Below, in pieces: positions 49,788-58,534 of a stretch of DNA of 64,000 bases. The stretch's first letter is position 1. Each line of letters begins with the position of its first letter. Source of the stretch: Rhodoferax sp. TH121. Its GTDB lineage: Bacteria; Pseudomonadota; Gammaproteobacteria; Burkholderiales; Burkholderiaceae_C. A program made the position numbers and the translations under genes. Under the pieces are notes generated by a model. It did not search any database, had not been told where the DNA came from, and was given only the letters and a program-made list of their open reading frames with translations. Location: contig NZ_NOXW01000013.1 in assembly GCF_002251855.1 (NCBI RefSeq), positions 1 to 64,000 of the forward strand, read 5' to 3'.

Positions 49788-50213
49788 TTAGCGATTTGCG
49801 GTTCTGGCACATGCCATGTACTCGTCTTGCAGTGTTTGTTCTTCTGCCCGCCGGGTGGTTTGTTCTTGAAATGTGAGCGTTCTTCCTCGGTACCGGGTCG
49901 CCACCTCATCCCCACAGCGGCGAACCGACGCCAAACAATCATTGATTCTTGAGACCTCGGCAGGAGACATAGCTGGCCTGCTGGAGCGGATGCACTCTTC
50001 ATGCCGCTTCGCTACAGTGGCCATTGCCGCATTCAGCTCTTGGGACCAAGCTAGGTACGCCGTTTGATCATGTTTGGACGGCGGATTCACCGAAAACTCA
50101 CGTACGACCCTGTCCTGCGCGGCCTCTGCATCAGAATCACACTTGTGCTGCGCCAGCGCGCCCAAGGGCTGCAATGCGATTAAAAAAATGATGGTGAAAC
50201 CGGAGCGATTCAA
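49788..50213 (-). CDS. putative secreted protein, TTG start, function unknown
   Basis: A 141-residue protein with an N-terminal signal peptide (FTIIFLIALQPLGALAQ) and four Cys in the mature part (HKCDSDAE, HEECIRSS, NDCLASVRRC, and a final MACAR adds a fifth). The rest is helical and charged. I do not recognise the family. The frame is open to an ATG at 50258, but TTG at 50213 has a perfect AGGAG seven bases upstream and gives a compact signal peptide, so I choose it. It stands alone, with 98 bp to the reductase-like gene and 233 bp to eda. Confidence 0.6.
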   Translation of the reverse strand: MNRSGFTIIFLIALQPLGALAQHKCDSDAEAAQDRVVREFSVNPPSKHDQTAYLAWSQELNAAMATVAKRHEECIRSSRPAMSPAEVSRINDCLASVRRCGDEVATRYRGRTLTFQEQTTRRAEEQTLQDEYMACARTANR

Positions 50214-50395
50214 GGCGATTCTCCTAGTGACTTGCCGGTGGCTCTTTTGAAACTCCATGGGGTTTCAGGCAGCGCACAAACACATCGCGCAATGATGCAT
50301 GCAAACCAAGTCGGCAGCTAGTGCATGGATGTGACGAAAGGCATGTATTTCCTTGCGAAGGAATAACTCACCACAAAATATGCGACTGTCTGCGC

Positions 50396-50424
50396 AATAA
50401 AAAAGAGGGCCACAGCCCCCTTTT
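50396..50424 (-). terminator. rho-independent terminator of eda
   Basis: Read on the minus strand it is AAAAGGGGGC, loop TGTG, GCCCTCTTTT, then TTATT. The stem has nine pairs and one mismatch, with a run of T after it. It lies 22 bp after the eda stop. Confidence 0.85.
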
Positions 50425-50446
50425 GATAGACCCCCATCGACAACAG

Positions 50447-51088
50447 TTACTTCCGCAGAGCCTGCGTGTCCTTGGCCAGCTGCGTGATTTTGTCCCACTC
50501 GCCCTTGGCCATCGCGTCAGCCGGAACGATCCAGGAGCCGCCCACACACACCACGTTGGGCAGTGCCAGAAACTCAGGCGCGTTTTGCAACGTCACGCCA
50601 CCGGTGGGGCAGAACTTCACGTCGAAGAAAGGGCCGCCCCAAGCCTTGAGCATGGCGGGGCCGCCAGCTTGCATGGCGGGGAAGAACTTGAGCTGGGTAA
50701 AGCCGTCTTCCTGCGCCATCATGATCTCGCTGCCGGTAGCCACGCCGGGCAACAGCGACAGGCCCAGATCACGGCAGGCTTGGCCTACGGCGCTGGTGTA
50801 GCCGGGACTCACGGCAAAGCGCGCACCGGCATTGGCGGCGGCTTGTGCATCGGCCTTGCTGCGCACGGTACCGGCGCCGACCACGGCTTCGGGCACATCA
50901 CGGGCAATGGCTTCCATGCAGGCCAAGGCTTGCGGTGTGCGCAGCGTGACTTCCAGCATGCGCACGCCGCCGGCCACCAGGGCGCGGGCCATGGGCACGG
51001 CGTGGGCCACGTCGTTCAGCACGATGACGGGGATAACGGGCGCGTCCTGCATCACTTGCAGGGCGGTAAAGGCGGGGGCTTGAGACAT
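50447..51088 (-). CDS. eda: 2-dehydro-3-deoxy-phosphogluconate aldolase (KDPG aldolase)
   Basis: A 213-residue class I aldolase that splits KDPG into pyruvate and glyceraldehyde 3-phosphate, the last step of the Entner-Doudoroff pathway. Catalytic elements are visible: Glu in RMLEVTLRTPQAL, VVGAGTVRSKADAQ, and the Schiff-base Lys in FTQLKFFPAMQAGG, then FCPTGGVTLQNAPEFL and VVCVGGSW. ATG at 51088; a longer frame reaches 51268 but overlaps edd. It follows edd by 37 bp on the same strand, and a terminator follows it. Confidence 0.95.
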   Translation of the reverse strand: MSQAPAFTALQVMQDAPVIPVIVLNDVAHAVPMARALVAGGVRMLEVTLRTPQALACMEAIARDVPEAVVGAGTVRSKADAQAAANAGARFAVSPGYTSAVGQACRDLGLSLLPGVATGSEIMMAQEDGFTQLKFFPAMQAGGPAMLKAWGGPFFDVKFCPTGGVTLQNAPEFLALPNVVCVGGSWIVPADAMAKGEWDKITQLAKDTQALRK

Positions 51089-51125
51089 ATGAATTCCAGA
51101 TCGACGTGGTAAGTTGTTGGGTTCT

Positions 51126-52994
51126 TCAGAACCAGGTGCAGGCGCCCTCTTCGGCGGCAAGTGCGTTACGGCGGAAGTTGGCGAACAGTTCGCGGCCCAT
51201 GCCGACGCCATTGGCAGCGCGCAGGTCTTCCGGCATGGTGGCCAATGGGCGTGCGGCCCATTCGGCATCGCTCACCAGCACTTGCAGAGTTTCCGCTGCG
51301 GCGTCCAGACGGATGATGTCACCATCGCGCACCTTGGCCAGGGGGCCACCGGCGGCGGCTTCGGGCGACACGTGGATGGCAGCGGGCACCTTGCCCGATG
51401 CGCCACTCATGCGACCATCGGTCACCAGCGCCACGCGGAAGCCCTTGCCCTGCAGCACGGCCAGCGGAGGTGTTAGCTTGTGCAGCTCGGGCATCCCGTT
51501 GGCCTGTGGGCCCTGCCAACGCACCACGCAAATCACATCGTGGTTCAACTCGTTGGCGCTGAAGGCTTTGTGCAGCGCGTCTTGCGAATCGAATACGCGG
51601 CATGGTGCCTCGATGATGTGGCGGTCTTCGGGCACGGCGGACACCTTGATGACGCTGCGGCCCAGGTTGCCCTTGAGCAACTTGAGGCCACCGCTGGCAC
51701 TGAAGGGGCTACTTGCGGGGCGCACCACGCTGTCGTCTTTGCTGACACCGGGGTCTTGCCACTGCAAGCTGCCATCGGCCTTAGCCGAGGGAATGGCGGT
51801 GAACTCACGCAGGCCACCACTGCGCACGGTCAGCACATCGGCGTGCATGAAGCCGGCGTCCAGCAGTTCGCGGATCACGTAGCCAGGGCCACCAGCGGCC
51901 TGGAACTGGTTCACATCGGCGCTGCCGTTGGGGTACACGCGGCTCAGCAGCGGCACCACGTCCGACAGAGCGGAGAAGTCGTTCCAGTCGATCACGATGC
52001 CCGCCGCACGGGCCACGGCGACCCAATGGATCAAATGGTTGGTGGAGCCGCCAGTGGCCAGCAAGGCCACCATGGCGTTGACGATGCAGCGCTCGTCCAC
52101 CACCTTGCCAATAGGCGCAAAGCGCTTGGCTTTGGTGATGCCCAGCACGGTGCGCACGGCCTCGCGGGTCAGCTCCTGGCGCACACCGTCGCCGGGGTTG
52201 ATGAAGGCGGTGCCGGGCACATGCAGGCCCATGGCTTCGAGCAGCATCTGGTTGCTGTTGGCCGTGCCATAAAAGGTGCAGGTGCCTTCGCCGTGGTAGG
52301 CGGCACTCTCAGCGGCCAGCAGCTCGGGGCGGCCCACCAGGCCTTGGGCGGCTTTCTCGCGGACCTTGGCCTTTTCGTTGTTGGGCAGGCCAGACTTCAT
52401 GGGGCCGGCGGGCACAAACACCGTGGGCAAATGGCCAAAGTGCAGCGCGCCAATCAACAGACCGGGCACGATCTTGTCGCAGACGCCCAGCATCAGCGCG
52501 CAGTCAAACACATCGTGGCTCAGTGACACAGCCGTGGCCATGGCAATGGCGTCGCGGCTGAACAGGCTGAGTTCCATGCCGGGTGTGCCTTGCGTGACGC
52601 CGTCGCACATGGCGGGCACGCCGCCGGCCACCTGGGCCGTGGCGCCGTGCTTGCGGGCTTCCACCTTGATGAGGTCGGGGTAGTGCTGCAGCGGCGCGTG
52701 GGCCGAGAGCAGGTCGTTGTAGGCGTTGACGATGCCGATGTTGGCGCCCTTCTCTTCCACGATCTTGAGCTTGTCCAGCCCGGTGACGCGGGTCTTGTCT
52801 GCTTCGGGCATGGCGGCAAAGGCGTGGGCCACATTGGCACAGCCCATGCGGTCGGCGCCGGGCTTGCGGTTGGCCGCTAGCTCCATTTGGGCCAGGTAGG
52901 CGGCACGGCTGGTGGCACTGCGCTCCACGATACGGCGGGTCACGGCCTCAACAACAGGGTGCAAGGCGGCAGGAGAAGAAGTGGTGTCTGGCAT
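51126..52994 (-). CDS. edd: phosphogluconate dehydratase
   Basis: A 622-residue [4Fe-4S] dehydratase of the IlvD/Edd family that makes KDPG from 6-phosphogluconate. Cluster Cys and surrounding motifs are [39 protein letters not shown] and [36 protein letters not shown] is the C-terminal catalytic motif. Length fits Edd (about 600) rather than IlvD. It begins the edd-eda operon. A HexR-like box is eight bases upstream of the ATG. Confidence 0.96.
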   Translation of the reverse strand: MPDTTSSPAALHPVVEAVTRRIVERSATSRAAYLAQMELAANRKPGADRMGCANVAHAFAAMPEADKTRVTGLDKLKIVEEKGANIGIVNAYNDLLSAHAPLQHYPDLIKVEARKHGATAQVAGGVPAMCDGVTQGTPGMELSLFSRDAIAMATAVSLSHDVFDCALMLGVCDKIVPGLLIGALHFGHLPTVFVPAGPMKSGLPNNEKAKVREKAAQGLVGRPELLAAESAAYHGEGTCTFYGTANSNQMLLEAMGLHVPGTAFINPGDGVRQELTREAVRTVLGITKAKRFAPIGKVVDERCIVNAMVALLATGGSTNHLIHWVAVARAAGIVIDWNDFSALSDVVPLLSRVYPNGSADVNQFQAAGGPGYVIRELLDAGFMHADVLTVRSGGLREFTAIPSAKADGSLQWQDPGVSKDDSVVRPASSPFSASGGLKLLKGNLGRSVIKVSAVPEDRHIIEAPCRVFDSQDALHKAFSANELNHDVICVVRWQGPQANGMPELHKLTPPLAVLQGKGFRVALVTDGRMSGASGKVPAAIHVSPEAAAGGPLAKVRDGDIIRLDAAAETLQVLVSDAEWAARPLATMPEDLRAANGVGMGRELFANFRRNALAAEEGACTWF

Positions 52995-53002
52995 GGTGTT
53001 CT

Positions 53003-53017
53003 TGTAACTAAATTACA
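53003..53017 (-). promoter_or_regulatory. HexR-type operator upstream of edd
   Basis: TGTAACTAAATTACA is an inverted repeat TGTAA-N5-TTACA and is close to the known HexR box TGTAATTAAATTACA. It lies 8 bp upstream of the edd ATG and overlaps a possible -10 (TAATTT) that has TTCGCA 17 bp upstream on the minus strand. HexR is a KDPG-responsive repressor of edd-eda in related proteobacteria; no hexR gene is in the window. Confidence 0.75.
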
Positions 53018-53144
53018 GATTCTGATAGTAACTGCGAATGCCATGCTTGTGTATGGCCGGAGTTACCAGGCGGGTACGAACTGGCCCCCACGTTCCGCCC
53101 ACGCACGGCCTCTGGGCCGTGTAGGGCGTATTGCCACAACGTGA

Positions 53145-53228
53145 GTGCATCTGCGTCCGCAGATGCACGAGCGGGTCGCTGCCCCCCCCAAGGGAGCTGT
53201 TTCGCCTTGGGGCGGCCCTGCGGCGAAA
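53145..53228. repeat. hairpin cluster between the MobA-like gene and edd
   Basis: Three nested or adjacent inverted repeats lie here. GTGCATCTGCG-TC-CGCAGATGCAC (53145-53168) is a perfect 11-bp stem. CCCCAAGG (53186-53193) pairs with CCTTGGGG (53205-53212). TTTCGCC (53200-53206) pairs with GGCGAAA (53222-53228) and would compete with the previous one. It could end transcripts of the nucleotidyltransferase gene. The stretch from 53018 to 53245 has no gene that I can support. Confidence 0.65.
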
Positions 53229-53245
53229 CTGGCGCCCAGCTCAAT

Positions 53246-53797
53246 CTAGGACCGGATTTGCCACGTGGCGCGGGCCCGCTCCAGGTCATCCACGGTGTCA
53301 ATGTCAAGCACGCAACCAGCGTCATTCACTACCAATTTGATAGCTTTTCGCGCAGATACTACGGGCGCTGCACCCGTATTTCCCTTCAAATTGGCGAGTG
53401 CATCAACGCAGCCTGCAGCAAAGCGCACTGGGTGGCCACGCTGGCCTTCAAAGTACGGCACCAGCACGTCCCCGTCCAGTGGGGCGCGGGCGATGGTCAC
53501 CAAGGTGTCCGCCCGCACCAGCGGCAGGTCGGCCGGCAGCACCATCCAGCCGCCAACCGCTTCGCGCGTGGCACGCACGGCAGCGGCAATGCTGTCGCCC
53601 ATACCGGGGTGGCCCCTGTCCTCCAAGTGCCAGCGCAGACCACTGGCGCGCACGGCGTCCAGCGTGCGCTGTAGCACGGTCTTGCCGCACAAGTCGGCCT
53701 GCAGTTTGTGGGTGCGGCCGCCCGATGCCAGAAAGCGCTCGCCCCGGCCCGAGGCCAGCACCAGCATCACGGGCAGGCGGTCAGCATCGGGCAGCAT
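53246..53797 (-). CDS. MobA/MocA-like nucleotidyltransferase
   Basis: A 183-residue NTP-transferase-fold protein. The N-terminal nucleotide loop is LVLASGRGERFLASGG with the downstream Lys in THKLQADLCGKTVL. GWMVLPADLPLVRADTL holds the metal-binding Asp pattern, and VLVPYFEGQRGHPVRFA is the conserved central block of the MocA/MobA-like group (molybdopterin cytidylyl- or guanylyltransferase). No molybdoenzyme genes adjoin it. ATG at 53797 is chosen; ATG at 53767 (MLVLASGRG) is also plausible. Residues of the late segment ANLKGNTGAAPVVSARKA are encoded by a dispersed-repeat copy. Confidence 0.82.
   Translation of the reverse strand: MLPDADRLPVMLVLASGRGERFLASGGRTHKLQADLCGKTVLQRTLDAVRASGLRWHLEDRGHPGMGDSIAAAVRATREAVGGWMVLPADLPLVRADTLVTIARAPLDGDVLVPYFEGQRGHPVRFAAGCVDALANLKGNTGAAPVVSARKAIKLVVNDAGCVLDIDTVDDLERARATWQIRS
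53333..53395 (+). repeat. dispersed repeat copy inside the MobA-like gene
   Basis: It reads CCAATTTGATAGCTTTTCGC (from 53333), then GCAGATACTACGGGCGCTGC. The ATAGC, CGCGCAGATACTACGGG order matches the intergenic copies. It is antisense to the gene and read in frame. Confidence 0.65.
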
Positions 53798-53880
53798 GTG
53801 GGGGGGTGGGCGGCAACATCGCGGCATGGTAGCTGACCTGCCGCAAGCAGTGGGTATGGCACGCTGCCTATACTGACCGC

Positions 53881-54519
53881 ATGACCTCTATTGCCGACCT
53901 CCGCAAAAGCTACGAACGCGCCGAGCTGGACGAAACCGCCTCGCACGCCGACCCCTTGCAACAGTTTGACCAGTGGCTCAAAGAAGCCATTGCCGGCGAG
54001 GTGCCCGAGCCCAACGCCATGACCCTGGCCACCGTAGGCAGCAACCTGCGCCCCAGCACCCGCGTGGTGCTGATCAAGGGGTATGACGCGAGCGGCATCG
54101 TCTGGTATACCAACTACGCCAGCCGCAAAGGCAACGAGCTGGCCGGCAATCCCTACGCAGCCCTGCAGTTCCACTGGGTGGAGCTGGAGCGCGTGGTGCG
54201 CATTGAGGGGGTAGTGGAAAAGGTGAGCAATGAGGAGAGCGATGCCTACTTCCACAGCCGCCCGTTGGATTCGCGGATTGGTGCTTGGGCGTCGCCACAG
54301 AGCGAGGTGATTCCGGGGCGGGGTGTGCTGGTCACCAATGCCGCCAAGTACGCCGCGCAGTTTTTGCTGCAGCCGCCGCGACCACCGCACTGGGGGGGCT
54401 ACCGCTTGAAGCCGGACAGCTGGCAGTTTTGGCAGGGGCGCAGGAGCCGGCTGCATGACCGCTTGCGCTACACCTTGGAAGCGGATGGCAGTTGGAAGCG
54501 GGACCGGTTGGCGCCCTGA
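53881..54519 (+). CDS. pdxH: pyridoxamine 5'-phosphate oxidase
   Basis: A 212-residue FMN enzyme that oxidises pyridoxamine or pyridoxine phosphate to pyridoxal 5'-phosphate. Family landmarks in order are [84 protein letters not shown] text and [18 protein letters not shown] near the C terminus, ending WKRDRLAP. Full length. Divergent from the MobA-like gene, with an 83-bp gap. Copy B of the foldback element lies after the stop. Confidence 0.97.
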   Translation: MTSIADLRKSYERAELDETASHADPLQQFDQWLKEAIAGEVPEPNAMTLATVGSNLRPSTRVVLIKGYDASGIVWYTNYASRKGNELAGNPYAALQFHWVELERVVRIEGVVEKVSNEESDAYFHSRPLDSRIGAWASPQSEVIPGRGVLVTNAAKYAAQFLLQPPRPPHWGGYRLKPDSWQFWQGRRSRLHDRLRYTLEADGSWKRDRLAP

Positions 54520-54546
54520 CTCTTCTGCTTTTTTGGGGTGCACCTC

Positions 54547-54922
54547 TTTTTTGGACACCCACTCCCCCAGCCCCTCGCCCCGTCGGCGAGGGGAGCCCTT
54601 GAACAGCCATATTTTGTTGTTGCGCGCCGGCTGCGTGGCTACTGTCGAGAGGTTGCCACTGTCAGCTCGCGCCACGGCCCGCGCCTGCGGTTGTGGATAC
54701 CTCGGAGATGTCTGTTTGCCAACGCTGGCGGCGGCGCCCGCCAGTGGCTCCGCGCCTGCGTTATTGGCATTCACCACAACCGTCAGCACTGGCCGTAGCG
54801 TACCCACCCGTTTGCAACGTTTCCGCTGTAGCACCGTAGCCGAAGTGAAACCACCAAATCGGCTGTTGAAAAGGCTCCCCTCGCCGACGGGGCGAGGGGC
54901 TGGGGGAGTGGGTGTTAAAAAA
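54547..54922. repeat. 376-bp foldback (MITE-like) element, copy B
   Basis: The gap between pdxH and the AEC transporter gene holds no convincing gene. Its ends are inverted repeats (54547-54608 and 54861-54922), each with the CCCCTCGCC-CCGTC-GGCGAGGGG hairpin and a T- or A-run at the border. The middle carries CGCGCCTGCGGTTGTGG, then CCTCGGAGATGTCTG and CAACGCTGGCGG. The full length aligns with the reverse complement of copy A (13497-13871), so the two copies are inverted in the chromosome. It ends two bases before the AEC stop codon. The small open frames inside (for example 54538-54798) are taken as non-genes. Confidence 0.85.
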
Positions 54923-54924
54923 GC

Positions 54925-55884
54925 TCAGGCAATCAACGGCACCACCGTCATCACCAAGGTCACACTCACCAACGCCACCAGGGTAGAAACGGCAACGCTA
55001 GCCGTCACCAAATCCTCCGCCTTCTGGTACCGCTGGGAGAACAAAAACACATTCGCCCCAATCGGCAACGACGCCGCCACCACCAGTACGGTGAGCGACA
55101 TGCCACGCAGACCACAGACATAACCCACCAGCGCCATCAGTGCAGGGTGCAGCAAGGTCTTGACCGATGAAATGGCCAAAGCCCCCTTGAGGTTGCGGCC
55201 AATGGCAGCGTTGGAAAGCGTCACCCCCACCAACACCAGCGCCACCGGACCAAAGGCGTTGCCCAGCAGCTGTAGCGGCCGGTCCACCGCATCGGGCAGG
55301 CCCCAGCCGGTCTGGGCATAGAGCAGGCCGGCAATGATGGGCATGGGCACCGGGTGGACCACGGCGTTGCGCACTGCCAGTCCGATGGACTTGAGCGGGT
55401 GGCGCGGCGGGGCATCGGCTTGTGCGCTTTGCTCGCGCGCGCTCAGCAACTCCAGCACCACGGTGGCAAAGGTCAGCAGCACCAGCGCATGCAAAGAGAT
55501 GAGGGTAAAGAGAAGCACCAACGCGTCTTTGCCATAGGCCAGCCCCACCAGGGGAATACCAATCATCACGGTGTTGCTGAAGGTGCCCGACAACGCGATA
55601 ACAGCGGCGCGGCTGCTGGCGCCCTGCACCAGCAACATGCCAGTGAACAGGGCCGCTGCCACAGCAAAGTAGAGCGAGACGGGGGCAAAGTCCAGGTCCT
55701 GCACATGCACGCTGCTCATGGTGCGAAACAGCAGCGCCTGCGTGAGCACCAGGAAGACGAGGTTAGATAAATCGCGCACCGCCTCTTGGCGGATCAGCTT
55801 GGCTTTGCCCGTGATGAGGCCCACCACAATCAGCAAGACCACCGGCAACAGGGACGAAACGACCGGGTGGTCCAGGGACAACAA
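54925..55884 (-). CDS. AEC-family transporter (auxin efflux carrier-like)
   Basis: A 319-residue membrane protein with about ten hydrophobic segments. Typical parts are VVSSLLPVVLLIVVGLITGK, NLVFLVLTQALLFRTMSSV, a central hydrophilic loop (REQSAQADAPPRHPLKS), NAFGPVALVLVGVTLSNAAI and ASLPIGANVFLFSQRYQKAE near the end, the best-conserved block of the family. AEC proteins export or import carboxylates such as malate or malonate. It is 12 bp downstream of the DUF3299 gene on the same strand. Confidence 0.88.
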   Translation of the reverse strand: MLSLDHPVVSSLLPVVLLIVVGLITGKAKLIRQEAVRDLSNLVFLVLTQALLFRTMSSVHVQDLDFAPVSLYFAVAAALFTGMLLVQGASSRAAVIALSGTFSNTVMIGIPLVGLAYGKDALVLLFTLISLHALVLLTFATVVLELLSAREQSAQADAPPRHPLKSIGLAVRNAVVHPVPMPIIAGLLYAQTGWGLPDAVDRPLQLLGNAFGPVALVLVGVTLSNAAIGRNLKGALAISSVKTLLHPALMALVGYVCGLRGMSLTVLVVAASLPIGANVFLFSQRYQKAEDLVTASVAVSTLVALVSVTLVMTVVPLIA

Positions 55885-55896
55885 ACCGCGCGCCCT

Positions 55897-56430
55897 TTAC
55901 TTGACGGCCACGGCGTCGGTGATGCGGTAGTACAGGCCGTAGGGGTCGTCGTTGAGCACGGCAAACTGGCCTTCCACCACCACCACTTCCAGCGAATACT
56001 TCACCGGGGTTTTGGTCTTCACCTCCACCATGCTCTCGGGCCCGCCGGGCACGCAAAACGAGCAGGTGAGCGGAACCGAGCTGAGCAGAAAGTGCTTTTG
56101 TTTTTCACCGGGCTCCAGCGGCATCATGAAGCCCTGAATGCGCTGGGTTTTTTTGTTGAGCGCCTGCACGTCGGCCGGGAAGACGGGCATCAGGCGGTTC
56201 TTTTCGGTCTTGGTCTTGACAGTGGTGAGCACCGACCAGGGCAGCACATCAGCCCGTTCCTTGATGGGCGCAAACGGGCTATTGGGGCTGTGCACACCGG
56301 CACCCGTGCCCGCAGGCACCGCGCCCCCAGGGCCCATGGGGGAACTGAGCTGGGCCCCCGCAGCCCCACAGAACTGCGCCAGCACCAGACCGAGACTGAG
56401 AACAAGGGGGGAAATGCGCGCGAAGTTCAT
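55897..56430 (-). CDS. DUF3299 periplasmic protein
   Basis: A 177-residue secreted protein. A signal peptide (SPLVLSLGLVLAQFCGAAG) is followed by a Pro/Gly linker. The DUF3299 part includes VLPWSVLTTVKT, DVQALNKKTQRIQGFMMPLE, QKHFLLSSVPLTCSFCVPGG with a CSFC pair, and PVKYSLEVVVVEG. In Pseudomonas and Vibrio, DUF3299 proteins occur in Zur-controlled operons with an ABC ATPase and an FtsX-type permease; similar genes lie at 58796-60689 here. That makes a zinc-related role likely, though the LysR and MBL genes intervene. ATG at 56430 is chosen. Confidence 0.85.
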   Translation of the reverse strand: MNFARISPLVLSLGLVLAQFCGAAGAQLSSPMGPGGAVPAGTGAGVHSPNSPFAPIKERADVLPWSVLTTVKTKTEKNRLMPVFPADVQALNKKTQRIQGFMMPLEPGEKQKHFLLSSVPLTCSFCVPGGPESMVEVKTKTPVKYSLEVVVVEGQFAVLNDDPYGLYYRITDAVAVK

Positions 56431-56465
56431 GGGAGGGTACCTGCAGGGGGAAGGAGGTGTTACGA

Positions 56466-57431
56466 CTAGGGCTGGCTGGAATAGTTCAACGGCACCCAAG
56501 TGTACGTGGCACCATCGGCATTGGCCCGCAGGCGCCCTACGCCGGGGAAGGCATTGTGCGCCACACCCACCAGGTAGCCGGCCTGGGCTGCTTGCGCATA
56601 CAAGGCATTGCGCTGGCGGGCGGCCTGGGCCTGGTCGGAATCAAAGCCGATGGTGACACTGGGGTCTTCAAACTGCACAGCAGCCACGTGCATCAGGTCG
56701 CCCCACAGCATGAGGGTCTGGCCCTGGCTCTCCACGTGGTAGACCGTGTGGCCCGGCGTGTGGCCATGCGCGCTGACGGCGCGGATGCCGGGCAGCAACT
56801 CGGTGTCGCCCGAGAAGCTGCGCACCTTGCCCTCGGCCAGGTAGGGCTTTAACGCGGTCATGGCGCTCAGGAAGGAAGGCTTGTGCGCATCGGGTGCGGC
56901 CTGCATATGGGCGTCGCTGAGCCAGTAATCCAGATCGGCCTGGTCCAGACGCACCACGGCGTTGGGGAAGGCGCGCGCCTGCCCGGCCAGCAAGCCCCCG
57001 ATGTGGTCGGGGTGCAGGTGGGTGATGTAGACCTCGTCCACCTGCTCCGGCGCGTAACCTGCGGCCCGCAGGTTGGCCTGCAGATGCCCCAGCGTGGGGC
57101 CGAAGGCCTGGGCAGCCCCGGTGTCAATTAGCACCAGCTTGCGTCCGGTGTTGACCAAGTAGGCATTGACCGAGGTCTCTAGTTGCTCGCCCAGGTAGCC
57201 CTTGTGCAGCGCCTGCTTGAGGCGTTCGGGGCTGCTGCCGACCAGCAGCTGCAGCACGGGCAGCTTGAAGGTGCCGTCGGACACGGCGGTGATCTCAAAA
57301 TCACCCAACATGAGGCGGTGGTAGCCGGGGGCTTGGGTTTTGACCATCGGGGCTTCGGCCAGCGCAGCGCCGCCCGTGGCCACGGCGAGCCAGAACGCAA
57401 CAGCCTGCACGGCTTTGGAAGAATGCAACAT
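56466..57431 (-). CDS. secreted MBL-fold metallohydrolase
   Basis: A 321-residue metallo-beta-lactamase-fold enzyme. A signal peptide (AVAFWLAVATGGAALAEA) precedes the domain. Metal motifs are YITHLHPDHIGGL (HxHxDH), AVSAHGHTPGHTVYH and LWGDLMHVA, and NAYLVNTGRKLVLIDTGA opens the fold. It resembles the secreted quorum-quenching/lactonase-like group. It binds two zinc ions by family rule. The start at 57431 has AGGA eight bases upstream. It lies 35 bp upstream of DUF3299 on the same strand. Confidence 0.9.
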   Translation of the reverse strand: MLHSSKAVQAVAFWLAVATGGAALAEAPMVKTQAPGYHRLMLGDFEITAVSDGTFKLPVLQLLVGSSPERLKQALHKGYLGEQLETSVNAYLVNTGRKLVLIDTGAAQAFGPTLGHLQANLRAAGYAPEQVDEVYITHLHPDHIGGLLAGQARAFPNAVVRLDQADLDYWLSDAHMQAAPDAHKPSFLSAMTALKPYLAEGKVRSFSGDTELLPGIRAVSAHGHTPGHTVYHVESQGQTLMLWGDLMHVAAVQFEDPSVTIGFDSDQAQAARQRNALYAQAAQAGYLVGVAHNAFPGVGRLRANADGATYTWVPLNYSSQP

Positions 57432-57545
57432 AGGTTTCCTAGGGTTTACGTCCACAGCGGACTTCCCCATGGTGGGGGGCCGTAGCGGAAAACTCCAATC
57501 GAAACCGGCAATGGCTTGTATCACCTTGCCGCATAGACCGCGTGC

Positions 57546-58508
57546 TCAGTCCACCAACGCTGCTTCACCCTGATGCGCCAAGGCACGCTGCCGAGGCATC
57601 CCCATCAGCGCCACGATGCGCTGGCGCAGCCAAGCCAGTGCCGGGTCGCTATCGGTGTGGGCCGACCACACCATGGACACGGACAAAGGCCCTAGGTCCA
57701 GCGGTAGAGGGTCCGTCACCAGACCAAACTGGCTGGCAAACATCTGCGCCACCGAACGTGGCACGGTTGCCACCACAGGCGCATGGGCAGCCGTCATCAG
57801 CGCGGTCATGCAGTCCGGTACCGCGGCGGTGAGCTGCAGCGCCTGGCCTTCGTGCAACAGCGCGTTGCACATCTGCGCGTGCAGGTCGTGGGTCTGCGCA
57901 ATGGCGATGTGAGAGGCCTGCAGAAAGTGCGTCCTGTCCAGGCTGCCGCGCCAGGGCATGCGCTGCGGCTGGTAGCAGCACACCATCTCATGGTCCAGCA
58001 GGTGCACGGTGCGAAAGCGCCCTTCCTCGGGCGCAAAACAGCCCACGACCAGGTCCACCCGCTGTCGGTCTAGGTCCGCGGCAAACCCTTCCGCCGAGAT
58101 GCGCTGCGCAATCACCTGCAGCCCGCCGCCGTAACTCAGCAAATCGGCGCTCAGCAGGGGCATGAGCATTTCGCCGCACACCAGCCCCACGCGGAAGGTG
58201 CGCTGGGCCTCTTGGGGCACAAAGCGGTCGCTGGTGCGGATCAGCGCTTGCGCCTGCCCCAGCAGTTGCCGGATGTGACCGGCCAGGGCCAGGGCCTTGG
58301 CGGTGGGCTGCATGGTGTGGCCAACACGCACAAACAGTTCATCTTCCAGCAGCATGCGCAGCACCGACAGGTTGTGGCTCATGGCCGGCTGCTGGATGCG
58401 CAGCCGCGCTGCGGCCTTGGTCACGCTACGGTCCTCCATCAGCGCATCAAACGCCACCAGCAGATTCAGGTCAAACGAGCGCAGGTCGAAGTGGTCAATC
58501 GTTTCCAT
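57546..58508 (-). CDS. LysR-family transcriptional regulator
   Basis: A 320-residue regulator. The HTH domain LRSFDLNLLVAFDALMEDRS, then VTKAAARLRIQQPAMSHNLS and FVRVGHTMQPTAKAL is the NodD/SyrM-like branch of LysR. The effector domain follows with FRVGLVCGEMLMPLLSADLL. It may regulate the MBL gene 115 bp downstream. The ATG at 58508 begins METIDHFDLR; the longer frame to 58640 overlaps the neighbouring small gene. Confidence 0.9.
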   Translation of the reverse strand: METIDHFDLRSFDLNLLVAFDALMEDRSVTKAAARLRIQQPAMSHNLSVLRMLLEDELFVRVGHTMQPTAKALALAGHIRQLLGQAQALIRTSDRFVPQEAQRTFRVGLVCGEMLMPLLSADLLSYGGGLQVIAQRISAEGFAADLDRQRVDLVVGCFAPEEGRFRTVHLLDHEMVCCYQPQRMPWRGSLDRTHFLQASHIAIAQTHDLHAQMCNALLHEGQALQLTAAVPDCMTALMTAAHAPVVATVPRSVAQMFASQFGLVTDPLPLDLGPLSVSMVWSAHTDSDPALAWLRQRIVALMGMPRQRALAHQGEAALVD

Positions 58509-58534
58509 GGCAGGGGCGCCCAGGGTCGCGACGT

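Noticed and set aside
50349..50363. short palindrome TTCCTT-GCG-AAGGAA
   Set aside because: Only six pairs, with no T-run and no clear promoter context; could be chance.
50265..50498. 77-codon minus-strand frame near the eda end
   Set aside because: It overlaps the eda terminator and eda coding sequence in another frame; no ribosome site.
51480..52526. 348-codon plus-strand frame antisense to edd
   Set aside because: Shadow of edd; no recognisable motif and a composition typical of antisense frames.
54455..55123. 222-codon plus-strand frame through pdxH 3' end, foldback copy B and the AEC 3' end
   Set aside because: It crosses two real genes in other frames and a repeat, so it is a chance open frame.
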